From: Methylophilaceae bacterium LSUCC0665
GTDB taxonomy: Bacteria; Pseudomonadota; Gammaproteobacteria; Burkholderiales; Methylophilaceae
DNA: 64,000 bases
Reading direction: 5' to 3'
Assembly (NCBI GenBank): GCA_024919215.1
Contig: CP103437.1
Location: 186,001 to 250,000, forward strand
The position numbers and the translations under genes were made by a program. This document shows positions 16,502 to 26,070 of the stretch, in pieces; within the stretch, counting starts at the first letter, position 1, and every line of letters starts with the position of its first letter. Below the pieces are notes generated by a model. That model ran no database searches. It saw only the letters and a list, made by a program, of their open reading frames with translations, and was not told the DNA's origin.

Positions 16502-17646
16502 TGCAGTTACGGAATAATTTTAATCAACCTAATTATGATCCGCTGTTATTGTGGATAATTTTGATTTTATCTGGAGTTGGTCTGGTCATGGTTTACTCTG
16601 CTTCAGTTGATATGGCAGCCCTAAAAGAGATATCTAATTATCAAAATTACTATTATTTGCTCAGGCATTTTGTCTATCTCATCATATCTGTGTTTTGTGG
16701 ATTTATTGCATTTCTAATCCCCATCAGTTTCTGGCAAAAATTTGCCCCTTCCTTTTTTATCTTGGGGTTAATATTGTTAATAGCTGTTCTCATACCAGGA
16801 ATTGGAAAAATAGTTAACGGTAGTCAAAGATGGATACCCTTGGGTTTTATGAATTTTCAACCATCTGAAATAGTCAAATTATTTACCATCATTTATGCTG
16901 CAGATTATGTCTTAAGAAAATCTAGGCAAATTGGAACATTTACAAAAGGTTTTCTACCCATCTCTCTAGCGATTGCAATCGTTGGAACATTGTTAATCAA
17001 TCAACCAGATTTTGGCGCATTAGTTGTTGTTGTTTGTATATCATTAGGGATTTTATTCCTTGGGGGGATATCATTAAAATTAATACTTGGTCTCACACTT
17101 TCAGTTCCAGTAGGAATGTATGCTTTATTAAAGGTTGCACCCTATCGAATGGATCGAATTACCGGATTTTTAGCCCCTTTTGAGGATCTTTATGGAAAAG
17201 GGTGGCAGTTATCTCATTCATTGATTGCTATTGGGCGCGGTGATTTTTTTGGGGTTGGTTTAGGCGAAAGTATTCAAAAACTACAATATCTCCCAGAAGC
17301 TCACACAGACTTTGTTTTAGCTATACTTTCTGAGGAGTTAGGATTATTTGGCTTCACTTTAATTATTTGCTTGTATATTTTGATGATAATAAGAATATTT
17401 GGAATAAGTAAAATATCCACTCAATTAAGAAATAATTTTTCTGCACTTTTGGCGCAGGGGATTGCTATATGGTTTGCTATACAAGCAATTATTAATATTG
17501 GTGTAAATGTTGGTTTTTTCCCAACTAAGGGACTTACTTTACCTTTTGTTTCATATGGAGGAAGCGCATTGTTAGTAACATTTATTGCTAGCGGTATTTT
17601 GATGAGAATTGATTATGAAAATAAAATCAAAGCCAAAAAAAATTGA
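16501..17646 (+). CDS. ftsW: Peptidoglycan glycosyltransferase FtsW
   Basis: This 381-residue SEDS-family membrane protein polymerises lipid II at the septum together with FtsI. It has about ten membrane helices. Visible hallmarks are VMVYSAS near the N terminus, GSQRWIPLGFMNFQPSEIVK, LINQPDFGALVV, the PEAHTDFVLAILSEELG loop with the catalytic Asp, and PTKGLTLPFVSYGGSAL. Length is normal. Its 3' end overlaps murG by about 32 nt. Confidence 0.97.
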   Translation: MQLRNNFNQPNYDPLLLWIILILSGVGLVMVYSASVDMAALKEISNYQNYYYLLRHFVYLIISVFCGFIAFLIPISFWQKFAPSFFILGLILLIAVLIPGIGKIVNGSQRWIPLGFMNFQPSEIVKLFTIIYAADYVLRKSRQIGTFTKGFLPISLAIAIVGTLLINQPDFGALVVVVCISLGILFLGGISLKLILGLTLSVPVGMYALLKVAPYRMDRITGFLAPFEDLYGKGWQLSHSLIAIGRGDFFGVGLGESIQKLQYLPEAHTDFVLAILSEELGLFGFTLIICLYILMIIRIFGISKISTQLRNNFSALLAQGIAIWFAIQAIINIGVNVGFFPTKGLTLPFVSYGGSALLVTFIASGILMRIDYENKIKAKKN

Positions 17647-18667
17647 TACAACATCGATTCTTCTTGCTGCTGCAGGCACTGGCGGGCATATCATGCCTGC
17701 AATGGCAGTTGCTGATAAATTAATCAATAAAAAATTTAATATATTTTGGGCTGGCACTCCAAATGGCATGGAAAATAGAATTATTAATAAAAAAAAGATG
17801 TTTTATATTTCTCTTGCTATTGGCGGGTTCCGCGGAAAGAAGCTTATCTCATTAATTAGCTATCCTATTAAATTTGCATTATGTCTGATCAAAGTAATGT
17901 GGTTAATTCAAAAATACAAAATATCAAGAGTGCTTGTCTTTGGCGGCTATATTTCTCTACCGGTTGGTTTCGCTGCTAAATTGATGAGAAAAAAATTATT
18001 CATTCATGAACAGAATACGATTATGGGAACTAGCAATAAATTACTAGCACCATTTGCAGAAAAAATTTTTTCTGCTTTTCCATTGAAAAAAAATCAATTC
18101 GTTAATGTATGTGGAAATCCTATTAGAGAAAAGATAACTAATATTAAAAAAACAATCAGTCAGGATAAAAATAAAATTAATATCTTAATTTTAGGCGGAA
18201 GTTTGGGTGCTCAAGTTATCAATGAAAAAATACCAATTATTTTAAATAAGTTAAATAAATATGATGTTATACATCAATGTGGTAAAGGAAAAAAATCAAC
18301 CATAGAAAAACTCTATGATAAAAAAATAAATGTCATAGAATTTATTGATGACATTGAAAAATACTATAAATGGGCTGACTTGGTTATTGCTAGATCTGGT
18401 GCAATGACAATAGCTGAACTAGAACAAGTTGGCTTACCTGCTATTTTTATCCCATTCCCATTTGCAATTGATAACCATCAGCAAAAAAATGCAGAATACT
18501 GTGTTGATAAAGGGGGGGCTTTAATATGCAAACAAGATGAAATTGATTTAAAACTAGAGAGAATGCTTAATAAAATTTCATTAAATGATTGTATGAAAAT
18601 GTCTAAAAAAATGAAGTCTTTAAGACACAAAAATGCAGTGAAAGAAATTTACAATAAAATAAAATAA
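17615..18667 (+). CDS. murG: UDP-GlcNAc--lipid I GlcNAc transferase MurG
   Basis: This glycosyltransferase of about 350 residues (GT28, GT-B fold) adds GlcNAc to lipid I to give lipid II on the cytoplasmic membrane face. Diagnostic motifs are AAGTGGHIMPAMAVAD near residue 20, FGGYISLPVGFAA, HEQNTIMG, GGSLGAQVIN and ARSGAMTIAELEQVGLPAIFIPFP. The ATG at 17615 is preferred over a TTG two codons upstream. The coding overlap with ftsW (32 nt) is long but common for this pair. Confidence 0.97.
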   Translation: MKIKSKPKKIDTTSILLAAAGTGGHIMPAMAVADKLINKKFNIFWAGTPNGMENRIINKKKMFYISLAIGGFRGKKLISLISYPIKFALCLIKVMWLIQKYKISRVLVFGGYISLPVGFAAKLMRKKLFIHEQNTIMGTSNKLLAPFAEKIFSAFPLKKNQFVNVCGNPIREKITNIKKTISQDKNKINILILGGSLGAQVINEKIPIILNKLNKYDVIHQCGKGKKSTIEKLYDKKINVIEFIDDIEKYYKWADLVIARSGAMTIAELEQVGLPAIFIPFPFAIDNHQQKNAEYCVDKGGALICKQDEIDLKLERMLNKISLNDCMKMSKKMKSLRHKNAVKEIYNKIK

Positions 18668-18668
18668 T

Positions 18669-20054
18669 ATGGAAACTAAAATCAAATATATTCATTTTGT
18701 TGGTATCGGCGGCTCAGGAATGTCAGGTATCGCTGAAATTATGCACAATATGAATTTTGTTATTTCTGGATCGGATCCAAATCAATCCTCTGTAATTGAG
18801 CATTTAAGAAAAAGAGGAATTCAGATTTTTTCAAAACATGATCAAAAAAATGTTAAAAAAGTAGATGTGGTTGTTACATCAACAGCAATACCAAAAAATA
18901 ATCCTGAAGTAGTTGCAGCAAAAAAACAAAATATCCCCATTATTCCAAGGGCAGAAATGTTGTCTGAGTTAATGCGTTTTAAAGAAGGTATTGCCATTGC
19001 TGGCACTCATGGAAAAACATCGACTACAAGTATTCTTGCGACAATTATGAATGATGCTGGTTTAGATCCAACTTACGTGATTGGTGGCAGAATTAATTCT
19101 CTTAAACAAAGCGCAAGGCTCGGTAAAAGTAAGTATATGATTGTAGAGGCAGATGAGTCGGACGCATCATTTTTACATCTAAATCCAAGCAATGTATTGG
19201 TGACAAATATCGATAATGATCATATGGAAACATATGGTCATGATGAAGAAAGGTTGAAACAAACATTTATTGATTTTATCCATCAAATACCTTTCTATAA
19301 TGAAGTTTTTTTATGTATTGATGATAAAAATATTAAATCAATACAAAAATTAATTGCTAGACCCATTATTACTTATGGATTTTCAAAAAAAGCTGATTAT
19401 TATCCAGACCAGGTGGTGATAAAAAAAAATAAATCTTTTTTTAGAGTAAATTCCAGTCAAAAAAAATTTAGATCATTTTCAATTGAAATAGATATGCCAG
19501 GCAGGCATTATATTTTAAATACATTAGGAGCGATTGCTATAGCCATATCCTTGAACATAAAACCTCAAGTTATCAGTAAAGCTTTAAAAAAATTTAAAGG
19601 GGTTTCTAGACGATTTGATTTGTATGAACAATTTCGATTAGGAAAAAAAATTATTAATCTAATAGATGACTATGGACATCACCCAACAGAAATAAAAGCC
19701 GTTTTGGATTCAATTAAGAAAGGATTCCCCGGAAAAAAAATAAATTTAGTTTTTCAGCCACACAGATATTCAAGAACCAAAGATCTGTTTGAACAGTTTA
19801 GTCAAATTTTAGCAACGGTTGATAGATTATTTTTATTCGAAATTTACTCAGCAGGGGAGCAAGAAATTGAAGGTATAAGTAGCTACGAATTAATAAAAAA
19901 TATAAAAAATGAGAATTATGTACTTGATGATATGGTTAATGCTAAATTGTTCATTGAGGATAAAATTAAGGATAGCGAGATTCTTCTGGTAATGGGGGCT
20001 GGTTCGGTTGGAAATTGGGTAAGAAGTCAACTTTTGGGCGACATCGATGGATAA
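18669..20054 (+). CDS. murC: UDP-N-acetylmuramate--L-alanine ligase MurC
   Basis: This 461-residue Mur ligase joins L-Ala to UDP-MurNAc, the first amino-acid addition to the stem. It opens with a Rossmann-type segment (HFVGIGGSGMSGIAEIM), then the ATP loop AGTHGKTSTTS near residue 115, EADESDASFLHLNP, DNDHMETYG, and the C-terminal DDYGHHPTEIKAVL and QPHRYSRTKDLF. It overlaps murB by 8 nt. An A9 run near 19423 keeps its frame. Confidence 0.98.
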   Translation: METKIKYIHFVGIGGSGMSGIAEIMHNMNFVISGSDPNQSSVIEHLRKRGIQIFSKHDQKNVKKVDVVVTSTAIPKNNPEVVAAKKQNIPIIPRAEMLSELMRFKEGIAIAGTHGKTSTTSILATIMNDAGLDPTYVIGGRINSLKQSARLGKSKYMIVEADESDASFLHLNPSNVLVTNIDNDHMETYGHDEERLKQTFIDFIHQIPFYNEVFLCIDDKNIKSIQKLIARPIITYGFSKKADYYPDQVVIKKNKSFFRVNSSQKKFRSFSIEIDMPGRHYILNTLGAIAIAISLNIKPQVISKALKKFKGVSRRFDLYEQFRLGKKIINLIDDYGHHPTEIKAVLDSIKKGFPGKKINLVFQPHRYSRTKDLFEQFSQILATVDRLFLFEIYSAGEQEIEGISSYELIKNIKNENYVLDDMVNAKLFIEDKIKDSEILLVMGAGSVGNWVRSQLLGDIDG

Positions 20055-20928
20055 AGATGTAATTTATAGTGATGTGTCAATGAAAAAGTATAATTCATGG
20101 CGTGTGGGCGGGCTTGCTGAATATTATGTTGAAATAAGTTCTGAAGCTGCGTTACAAAAAATATTTTCAATAAATAAACTTCAAAAACCTATTACTGTGA
20201 TCGGAGTTGGATCCAACCTACTTATTCGTGATGGGGGAATTAAAGGAACCGTAATTAATTTATCCCGGGGATTTAAAAATATTTTCTTAGATCATCATTT
20301 AATATTTGCAGAATGCGGAATTTCATGCTCTTCATTGGCAAGATTATCAGCAAAAAATAATAAAAAAAATTGTGCATTTTTGGCAGGAATTCCAGGGTCT
20401 GTTGGTGGCGCACTTGCAATGAATGCTGGTTGCTATGGCGGTGAAATTTGGCAGTTTGTTTCCAAGGTAAAAATTATGAATCATGAAGGTGACGTTCATA
20501 TAAAAGATAAACAGTCTTTTGAAATTGGATACAGGAGTGTCAAAAAGAAAGAAGATGAAATATTTATTGGAGCATGGTTTAATTTTCCATCTAAAGAAAA
20601 TAATGATGAAAATGAAGAGAAAAAAATTGATGACTTACTCAAATTAAGAAGGAGTAATCAGCCGCTAAATTGGCCAACTGCAGGATCAACATTCAGGAAT
20701 CCAGAACAAAATTTTGCAGCAAAATTAATTGAAGAAGTGGGATTAAAAGGTTTTCAAATTGGAGATGCAAGAATATCCAATAAACATGCTAACTTTATTG
20801 AGAATGTTGGAGATGCCACTGCAAAAGATATAGAGCAATTAATTTATCATGCTCAGGATAAAGTGGAGGAATTAAAAAAAATTCGTTTGCAATTGGAAGT
20901 AAAGATAATTGGAGAAAATGTTGATTAA
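20047..20928 (+). CDS. murB: UDP-N-acetylenolpyruvoylglucosamine reductase MurB
   Basis: This 293-residue FAD enzyme reduces UDP-GlcNAc-enolpyruvate to UDP-MurNAc with NADPH. The FAD-binding motif VGSNLLIRDGGIKG, the AGIPGSVGGALAMNAGCYGGE segment, GYRSV and NWPTAGSTFRNP are present, followed by KLIEEVGLKGFQIGDA. It looks like the shorter type II MurB without the extra C-terminal Tyr-loop insert of the E. coli enzyme; this typing is inferred from length. It sits between murC and ddl, overlapping both. Confidence 0.96.
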   Translation: MDKDVIYSDVSMKKYNSWRVGGLAEYYVEISSEAALQKIFSINKLQKPITVIGVGSNLLIRDGGIKGTVINLSRGFKNIFLDHHLIFAECGISCSSLARLSAKNNKKNCAFLAGIPGSVGGALAMNAGCYGGEIWQFVSKVKIMNHEGDVHIKDKQSFEIGYRSVKKKEDEIFIGAWFNFPSKENNDENEEKKIDDLLKLRRSNQPLNWPTAGSTFRNPEQNFAAKLIEEVGLKGFQIGDARISNKHANFIENVGDATAKDIEQLIYHAQDKVEELKKIRLQLEVKIIGENVD

Positions 20929-21817
20929 AAAAATTGCATTGTTGAGTGGCGGCGATTCAGAAGAAAGAGATATTTCGATCAAAAGTGGCTTGGCAGTTTA
21001 CCAAGCCCTAAAAAATTTAAACTATGAGGTATCTTTAATTGATCCAAAAAATTCCAATCTATGTTCATTAGTTAATTTTGATGCTGCTTTTATTTGCCTA
21101 CATGGTAAAAATGGAGAAGATGGGAAAGTGCAATCATTACTTGAGTTATTAAAAGTTCCTTTCACTGGATCGGCATCAACAGCATCAATGCTTGCTATGA
21201 ATAAGTTTTACTCCAAATTGATTTGGAATGATCGCGCATTAAAAACTCCACAATTTCTTATACTAAATAAAACCAATCTAGATTATAAAAAAATAATTAC
21301 AAAACTAGGTGACCCATTCATTGTGAAACCATCATCTTCAGGTTCATCTTTTGGAATTAATTTAGTAAAAAATAAGGATGATTTAATTTCGGCTTTTACT
21401 GATGCATTCAAATATGACTCAATAGTCATAGCTGAAGAATTTATAGTAGGTAGAGAATTCACTGTATCTATTTTAGGTAATAAATCATTGGGTGTTTTAG
21501 AAATTTCTTCCAAAAATGAATTTTATGATTACAATGCAAAATACGTTTCAAATGAAACTGTATTCTCCAAACCAACTGACTTAAATCCAACGGTATTAGA
21601 AGAAATGGAAACTATTGCTTTATCTGCATTCACATCAATTGGATGTAGAGGGTGGGGAAGGGTAGACTTCATGATGGATAAGGAATTTAATTTACATCTC
21701 ATAGAAGTTAATACTGTACCTGGAATGACAGATCATAGTTTGTTTCCTTTGGCCGCTAGACATGCAGGCTTAAGTTTTGAACAAACAGTTCACCATATCG
21801 TTGATTTGATCGAATAA
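20918..21817 (+). CDS. ddl: D-alanine--D-alanine ligase
   Basis: This ATP-grasp ligase of about 299 residues makes the D-Ala-D-Ala used by MurF. Visible are the N-terminal LLSGGDSEERDISIKSG, HGKNGEDGKVQSLLELL, the substrate-loop region PSSSGSSFGINLV, EEFIVGREFTVSIL and the metal-binding EVNTVPGMTDHSLFP. The start is taken at ATG 20918, just after GGAG; an in-frame TTG at 20909 and a TTG at 20921 are alternatives. The gene overlaps the end of murB by 11 nt. Confidence 0.95.
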   Translation: MLIKKIALLSGGDSEERDISIKSGLAVYQALKNLNYEVSLIDPKNSNLCSLVNFDAAFICLHGKNGEDGKVQSLLELLKVPFTGSASTASMLAMNKFYSKLIWNDRALKTPQFLILNKTNLDYKKIITKLGDPFIVKPSSSGSSFGINLVKNKDDLISAFTDAFKYDSIVIAEEFIVGREFTVSILGNKSLGVLEISSKNEFYDYNAKYVSNETVFSKPTDLNPTVLEEMETIALSAFTSIGCRGWGRVDFMMDKEFNLHLIEVNTVPGMTDHSLFPLAARHAGLSFEQTVHHIVDLIE

Positions 21818-21821
21818 TACA

Positions 21822-22532
21822 TTGGAAAAAATACTATATAAGTTTCTCTTTAGAGTCTGTTTGATTGGAATTCTAATTTTAATTGTAAAATTAGCAACTC
21901 CCTTCACATTTGATAAATGGTTCCCTATCGATGAGATTGTCCTCAGTGGTGAATATAAATTCCTAGAAAGAGAGCAGGTTCAAATGGTCGCTAATAATTA
22001 CTTGGAAGGAAATTTTTTTTCTTTAAACATTCATAAATTAAGGGTAGGAATGAAAAAGCTTCCATGGATAAAAGATGTGGATATATATCGAAAATGGCCA
22101 AATAGAATTACAATGTTAATAACCCAACACCAACCTATAGCTAGGTATGGAATGCAAGGCTTGATAAATGAGGAGGGCGAATTTTTTGGAGCAGCCTATG
22201 AGGATTTTTTACCAATAATATATGGTCCAAAAGAGAAATTACCCTACATAACAAATAAATTTTTTGTTTTTAATGAAATTTTAAATGCTGAATTTATTAA
22301 AATTCATAAAATTACATACACCAGAAAAGATGATTGGATAATAAACACTTCTGATGGCATGACAATTAAATTAAATGATGATAAATCTGATGATGTTTTA
22401 AAAAGATTTGTTGATAATTTTCAAACGGTTCTTAAGAGTATGAATAAACGTATCACTAGTGTAGATCTTAGATACAGAGATGGTTTTGCTATTTCTTCAG
22501 ATAAAATAGAAAAAAATGACCCTAAATTATGA
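21822..22532 (+). CDS. ftsQ: Cell division protein FtsQ
   Basis: This 236-residue bitopic division protein has one membrane helix at about 7-26. A POTRA domain follows (FPIDEIVLSGEYKFLEREQVQMVANNYLEGNFFSLNIHKLRVGMKKLPWIKDVDIYRKWPNRITMLI in pieces). The C-terminal beta domain ends in ITSVDLRYRDGFAISSD. It scaffolds FtsB and FtsL in the divisome. No ATG lies before the membrane helix, so a TTG at 21822, 4 nt after the ddl stop, is taken as start; no strong Shine-Dalgarno is seen. It is followed by ftsA with a 4-nt overlap. Confidence 0.93.
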   Translation: MEKILYKFLFRVCLIGILILIVKLATPFTFDKWFPIDEIVLSGEYKFLEREQVQMVANNYLEGNFFSLNIHKLRVGMKKLPWIKDVDIYRKWPNRITMLITQHQPIARYGMQGLINEEGEFFGAAYEDFLPIIYGPKEKLPYITNKFFVFNEILNAEFIKIHKITYTRKDDWIINTSDGMTIKLNDDKSDDVLKRFVDNFQTVLKSMNKRITSVDLRYRDGFAISSDKIEKNDPKL

Positions 22533-23767
22533 TTAAGCAAAAAGAAGAAAAAAATTTAATTGTAGGCCTTGATATTGGAACTTCAAAAATAGTCACCATT
22601 GTTTCTGAAATTAAAAATGATGGTGAAATACAAATTCTTGGCATAGGTCAGCATATATCACGAGGTCTAAAAAAAGGGGTGGTGGTAAATATTGAATCCA
22701 CGATGCAAGCTATTCAAAGATCTCTTGAAGAAGCAGAGCTCATGGCTGATTGTAAAATTAAAGAGGTGTATACAGGAATTGCAGGAAGTCATATTAGAAG
22801 TATTAATTCAACTGGTATGGTTAAAATACGAGATCTTGAAGTAGATAATTCTGATGTAGAAAGAGTGATAGAAACAGCTCAAGCAATTACTCTTCCCCCT
22901 GATCAGCAGGTTCTTCATACTCTGGTTCAGGAGTACATTATTGATGATCAATATGATATTAGAGAGCCGCGGGGAATGAGCGGGATGAGGCTTGAGGTGA
23001 AAGTCCATATTGTTTCTGGCGCAATTGCAGCAGCTCAAAATATTGTGAAATGTATTAAAAGATCTGGTTTAGATGTAATGGAATTGATTCTTCAGCCCTT
23101 GGCATCAGCCGATGCAGTTTTAACCAATGATGAAAAAGAATTAGGTGTATGTCTGATTGATATTGGCGGCGGCACTACAGATATTATTGTTTATAAGGAC
23201 GGCTCTGTTAAACATACCGCCGTGATCCCTATAGCTGGAGATCAAATTACTAACGATATATCAGTTGCTTTCAGAACACCTCAACAGTCTGCAGAAGAGA
23301 TAAAAATTAATTATGGTTGTTGTGATTCTGATAAAGCCAGCCCAAGAGAAATGATTGATGTCCCTCTTGTTGATGGTAGAGCCCCGAAAAAAATAACAAT
23401 TAAAGATTTATCTGAGATTATTGAGCCAAGGGTGAATGAACTGTTTGAGCTTGTCACTAATGAATTAATTCGTTCTAAATTACATAATAAGATTGCTTCT
23501 GGCATTGTAATAACTGGTGGTTCCTCTCTTATGAACAATATTACTGATGTAGCCGAGAAAAACTTTAAGCAATCAGTTAGAATAGGGTATCCACAGGGAA
23601 TAAGTGGTTTAAAGCAAATTATTGAAAATCCAAGATATGCGACTGGAATAGGTCTTATAAAAAGAGGTAAATTGGATTTTGAAAATGATAAAAAAAGAAA
23701 AATTGAAGGTAATTCTTTAATACAAATTTTTGAAAAAATGAAACTATGGTTTCAAGGAAACTTTTAA
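22529..23767 (+). CDS. ftsA: Cell division protein FtsA
   Basis: This 412-residue actin-like ATPase tethers FtsZ to the membrane. It shows the phosphate-1 motif VGLDIGTSKIV, the subdomain 1C segment IKEVYTGIAGSHIRSINSTGMV, phosphate-2 LIDIGGGTTDIIVYKDG, and the adenosine motif IVITGGSSLMNN. The C-terminal basic amphipathic tail FEKMKLWFQGNF is the membrane-targeting helix. It overlaps ftsQ by 4 nt and precedes ftsZ by 3 nt. Confidence 0.97.
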   Translation: MIKQKEEKNLIVGLDIGTSKIVTIVSEIKNDGEIQILGIGQHISRGLKKGVVVNIESTMQAIQRSLEEAELMADCKIKEVYTGIAGSHIRSINSTGMVKIRDLEVDNSDVERVIETAQAITLPPDQQVLHTLVQEYIIDDQYDIREPRGMSGMRLEVKVHIVSGAIAAAQNIVKCIKRSGLDVMELILQPLASADAVLTNDEKELGVCLIDIGGGTTDIIVYKDGSVKHTAVIPIAGDQITNDISVAFRTPQQSAEEIKINYGCCDSDKASPREMIDVPLVDGRAPKKITIKDLSEIIEPRVNELFELVTNELIRSKLHNKIASGIVITGGSSLMNNITDVAEKNFKQSVRIGYPQGISGLKQIIENPRYATGIGLIKRGKLDFENDKKRKIEGNSLIQIFEKMKLWFQGNF

Positions 23768-23770
23768 ATA

Positions 23771-24955
23771 ATGTTTGAAGTTATTAATAATAAAAAACAA
23801 GAAGCTCTGATTAAAGTTGTTGGAGTTGGCGGATGTGGAAATAATGCTGTCGATTACATGATTGAGAGAAATATTCATGGAGTTGACTTTATATCAGTGA
23901 ATACAGATTTACAGTCTTTAAAAAAATCCCAAGCAAATAACATTGTACAAATTGGGTTGCATCTGACAAAAGGATTAGGTTCGGGCGCTAGGCCAGATGC
24001 TGGAAAACAAGCAGCAATTGAAGATAAAGAGAAATTAAAAGACGCAATTCAAGATGCAGATATGCTTTTTATAACTGCTGGCATGGGAGGAGGTACTGGG
24101 ACTGGTGCAGCTCCAGTTATTGCTGAAATTGCAAAAGAATTAGGCATTTTAACAGTTGCGGTTGTTACCAAACCGTTTAGTTTTGAAGGCAAGAGAAATC
24201 AAATTGCTGAAGAAGGTTTAAAAGAGCTGAGAAGTTATGTGGACTCGCTTATTGTGATTCCAAATGAAAAATTAATGAATGTACTGGGAGCCGATGTTAC
24301 TTTTATTAACGCGTTTTCAGCAGCAAATGAAGTGCTCTATAACTCAGTCTCTGGTATCTCCGACATAATCAATCACACTGGGTTGATTAATGTTGACTTT
24401 TCTGACGTGAAAACAGTAATGGCTGAAATGGGTTCAGCCATTATAGGCTCAGGTATTTTTGAAGGAGATAATAGGGCTGTGAAAGCTGCGCAATTGGCCA
24501 TTAATAGTCCTTTACTAGAAAATATTGAATTAAAAAATGCGAAGGGAATTCTTGTCAATATTTCAGCAAGCAGTTCATTTAAAATGAAAGAATATATTGA
24601 TGTGATGAACGAAGTAAAAAGTATCACTGCAAATGACGCTACCGTTATTGTTGGTAATGTCATCGATGATGAGCTGGAAAATAAAATAAAAGTCACTATT
24701 GTTGCGACCGGTCTTGATGATAACTATATTTCTGAAATAAAAGACCAACCATCTATATCAGATACAGAGGTTATTGATGATAATCAACCATCAGATAATT
24801 TAAATACTGTTAATGTAATAGAAAAACCTCAAAGCACTGAGTCTGATTTTTCAAATGTTTTTTTTGATGGTGGGGATGAGTCTAATTTAGTAGATAGTGG
24901 TGCTGTCTCCGAAGACGAGTACGATATCCCGTCATTTTTACGAAGAAATAAATGA
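23771..24955 (+). CDS. ftsZ: Cell division GTPase FtsZ
   Basis: This 394-residue tubulin homologue forms the Z-ring. The GTP-binding signature GGGTGTG is at 106-112, with [11 protein letters not shown] near the N terminus, and [11 protein letters not shown] of the synergy region is present. A linker of about 60 acidic and Asn-rich residues leads to the conserved C-terminal peptide [11 protein letters not shown], which binds FtsA and ZipA-type partners. No feature is missing. Its stop overlaps the lpxC start. Confidence 0.98.
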   Translation: MFEVINNKKQEALIKVVGVGGCGNNAVDYMIERNIHGVDFISVNTDLQSLKKSQANNIVQIGLHLTKGLGSGARPDAGKQAAIEDKEKLKDAIQDADMLFITAGMGGGTGTGAAPVIAEIAKELGILTVAVVTKPFSFEGKRNQIAEEGLKELRSYVDSLIVIPNEKLMNVLGADVTFINAFSAANEVLYNSVSGISDIINHTGLINVDFSDVKTVMAEMGSAIIGSGIFEGDNRAVKAAQLAINSPLLENIELKNAKGILVNISASSSFKMKEYIDVMNEVKSITANDATVIVGNVIDDELENKIKVTIVATGLDDNYISEIKDQPSISDTEVIDDNQPSDNLNTVNVIEKPQSTESDFSNVFFDGGDESNLVDSGAVSEDEYDIPSFLRRNK

Positions 24956-25893
24956 TTTTTCAAAAAACAATCTCGAAAAAGGTATCTATTCAAGGTGTTG
25001 GCCTGCACTCCGGAGATGCAGTTACTCTGTCTCTCCTACCAGCAAAACCTGACAGTGGAATAACGTTTGTTAGAAAAGATCTAAATTCGAATAATACTAT
25101 TAAGGTAGATCCTTTTTTGGTTTCTGATACGAGGCTGTGCTCAACACTTGAAAAAGAATCAGCAAAGGTAATGACAGTGGAGCATCTCATGTCAGCTTTA
25201 TATGCCTATTCAATTGATAACATTATTATTGAAATATCTGGAATTGAGGTACCTATTCTGGACGGTAGCTCAAACCCATTTATTTACTTAATCCAATCTG
25301 GTGAACCAATAAATCAAGAAAGAGAAAAAAAATTCATTAAGATCAAAAAAGCGCTGAAATATGAAATTGACGGTAAATTTGCAATGTTGGAGCCCTATGA
25401 TGGCTTTAAAATTGATTTTTCAATCGATTTCCCTCACCCTGTGTTTGCTGATCGAAATAATTCTATATCCATAGATTACTACAAAGACTCTTATGTGGAT
25501 GAAATTGCTCGAGCAAGAACTTTTGGTTTTATGCAGGAGGTTGAGTACTTGAGATCTAATGGCTTAGCTAAAGGAGGTTCTTTGGATAATGCTATTGTGA
25601 TGGACGAATATAAAATTATAAATAACGACCGATTAAGATATGAGGACGAGTTTGTAAGACATAAAGTGCTTGACGCATTTGGTGACTTATATTTAACAGG
25701 GCACGCACTTATTGGAAAGTTTAGCGCATTTAAATCGGGCCATGAAATAAATAACCAACTATTGAGGTTGCTCATGAAAGATAAAAACTCTTATGATTTA
25801 GTTTCATTGGTAGAATCAGATAGTGTTTATCAGCAAATCATTAATCATAACGAACAACTTGAATTAATTCAAAATGAGGCAGCACTAGCATGA
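24952..25893 (+). CDS. lpxC: UDP-3-O-acyl-N-acetylglucosamine deacetylase LpxC
   Basis: This 313-residue zinc amidase catalyses the committed step of lipid A synthesis. Metal-binding residues are visible in TVEHLMSALYA, and in HKVLDAFGDLYLTGHALIG with its His and Asp ligands. The GVGLHSGD N-terminal motif and FARARTFGFMQE-type segment (here IARARTFGFMQEVEYL) are present. It shows that the cell is Gram-negative with lipid A. Its position right after ftsZ is standard. Its stop overlaps the next small frame as ATGA. Confidence 0.97.
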   Translation: MIFQKTISKKVSIQGVGLHSGDAVTLSLLPAKPDSGITFVRKDLNSNNTIKVDPFLVSDTRLCSTLEKESAKVMTVEHLMSALYAYSIDNIIIEISGIEVPILDGSSNPFIYLIQSGEPINQEREKKFIKIKKALKYEIDGKFAMLEPYDGFKIDFSIDFPHPVFADRNNSISIDYYKDSYVDEIARARTFGFMQEVEYLRSNGLAKGGSLDNAIVMDEYKIINNDRLRYEDEFVRHKVLDAFGDLYLTGHALIGKFSAFKSGHEINNQLLRLLMKDKNSYDLVSLVESDSVYQQIINHNEQLELIQNEAALA

Positions 25894-26069
25894 TTTTTAG
25901 GACAGTTGCTTTTTTATTAGCATTATTATTAATTGTCTTATTAGTTCTATATGTAGTAACAAAAAATAAAAATTATTTGGATTTAGTCAAAAAAATAACT
26001 CGGTATACCATAACAGCCTTTTTAATTGTTGTTGTCATCTATATTTTTATGAGAATAACGCATCTTTGA
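25890..26069 (+). CDS. Small two-helix membrane protein of unknown function
   Basis: A 59-residue open frame fills the only gap between lpxC and the NDUFA9-like gene. Its ATG overlaps the lpxC stop (ATGA at 25890-25893), and its TGA ends one base before the next ATG. The predicted protein has two hydrophobic segments, about residues 5-23 (FLLALLLIVLLVLYVV) and 40-54 (TITAFLIVVVIYIF), with a Lys-rich loop between them (TKNKNYLDLVKK). No known family is recognised. The tight fit between coupled genes argues for a real gene rather than chance. It could be an inner-membrane accessory protein; function is unknown. Confidence 0.65.
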   Translation: MIFRTVAFLLALLLIVLLVLYVVTKNKNYLDLVKKITRYTITAFLIVVVIYIFMRITHL

Positions 26070-26070
26070 C

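Noticed and set aside
12830-19430. Other A9 runs in murF, murD and murC as frameshift sites
   Set aside because: Family motifs stay in the same frame on both sides of each run.
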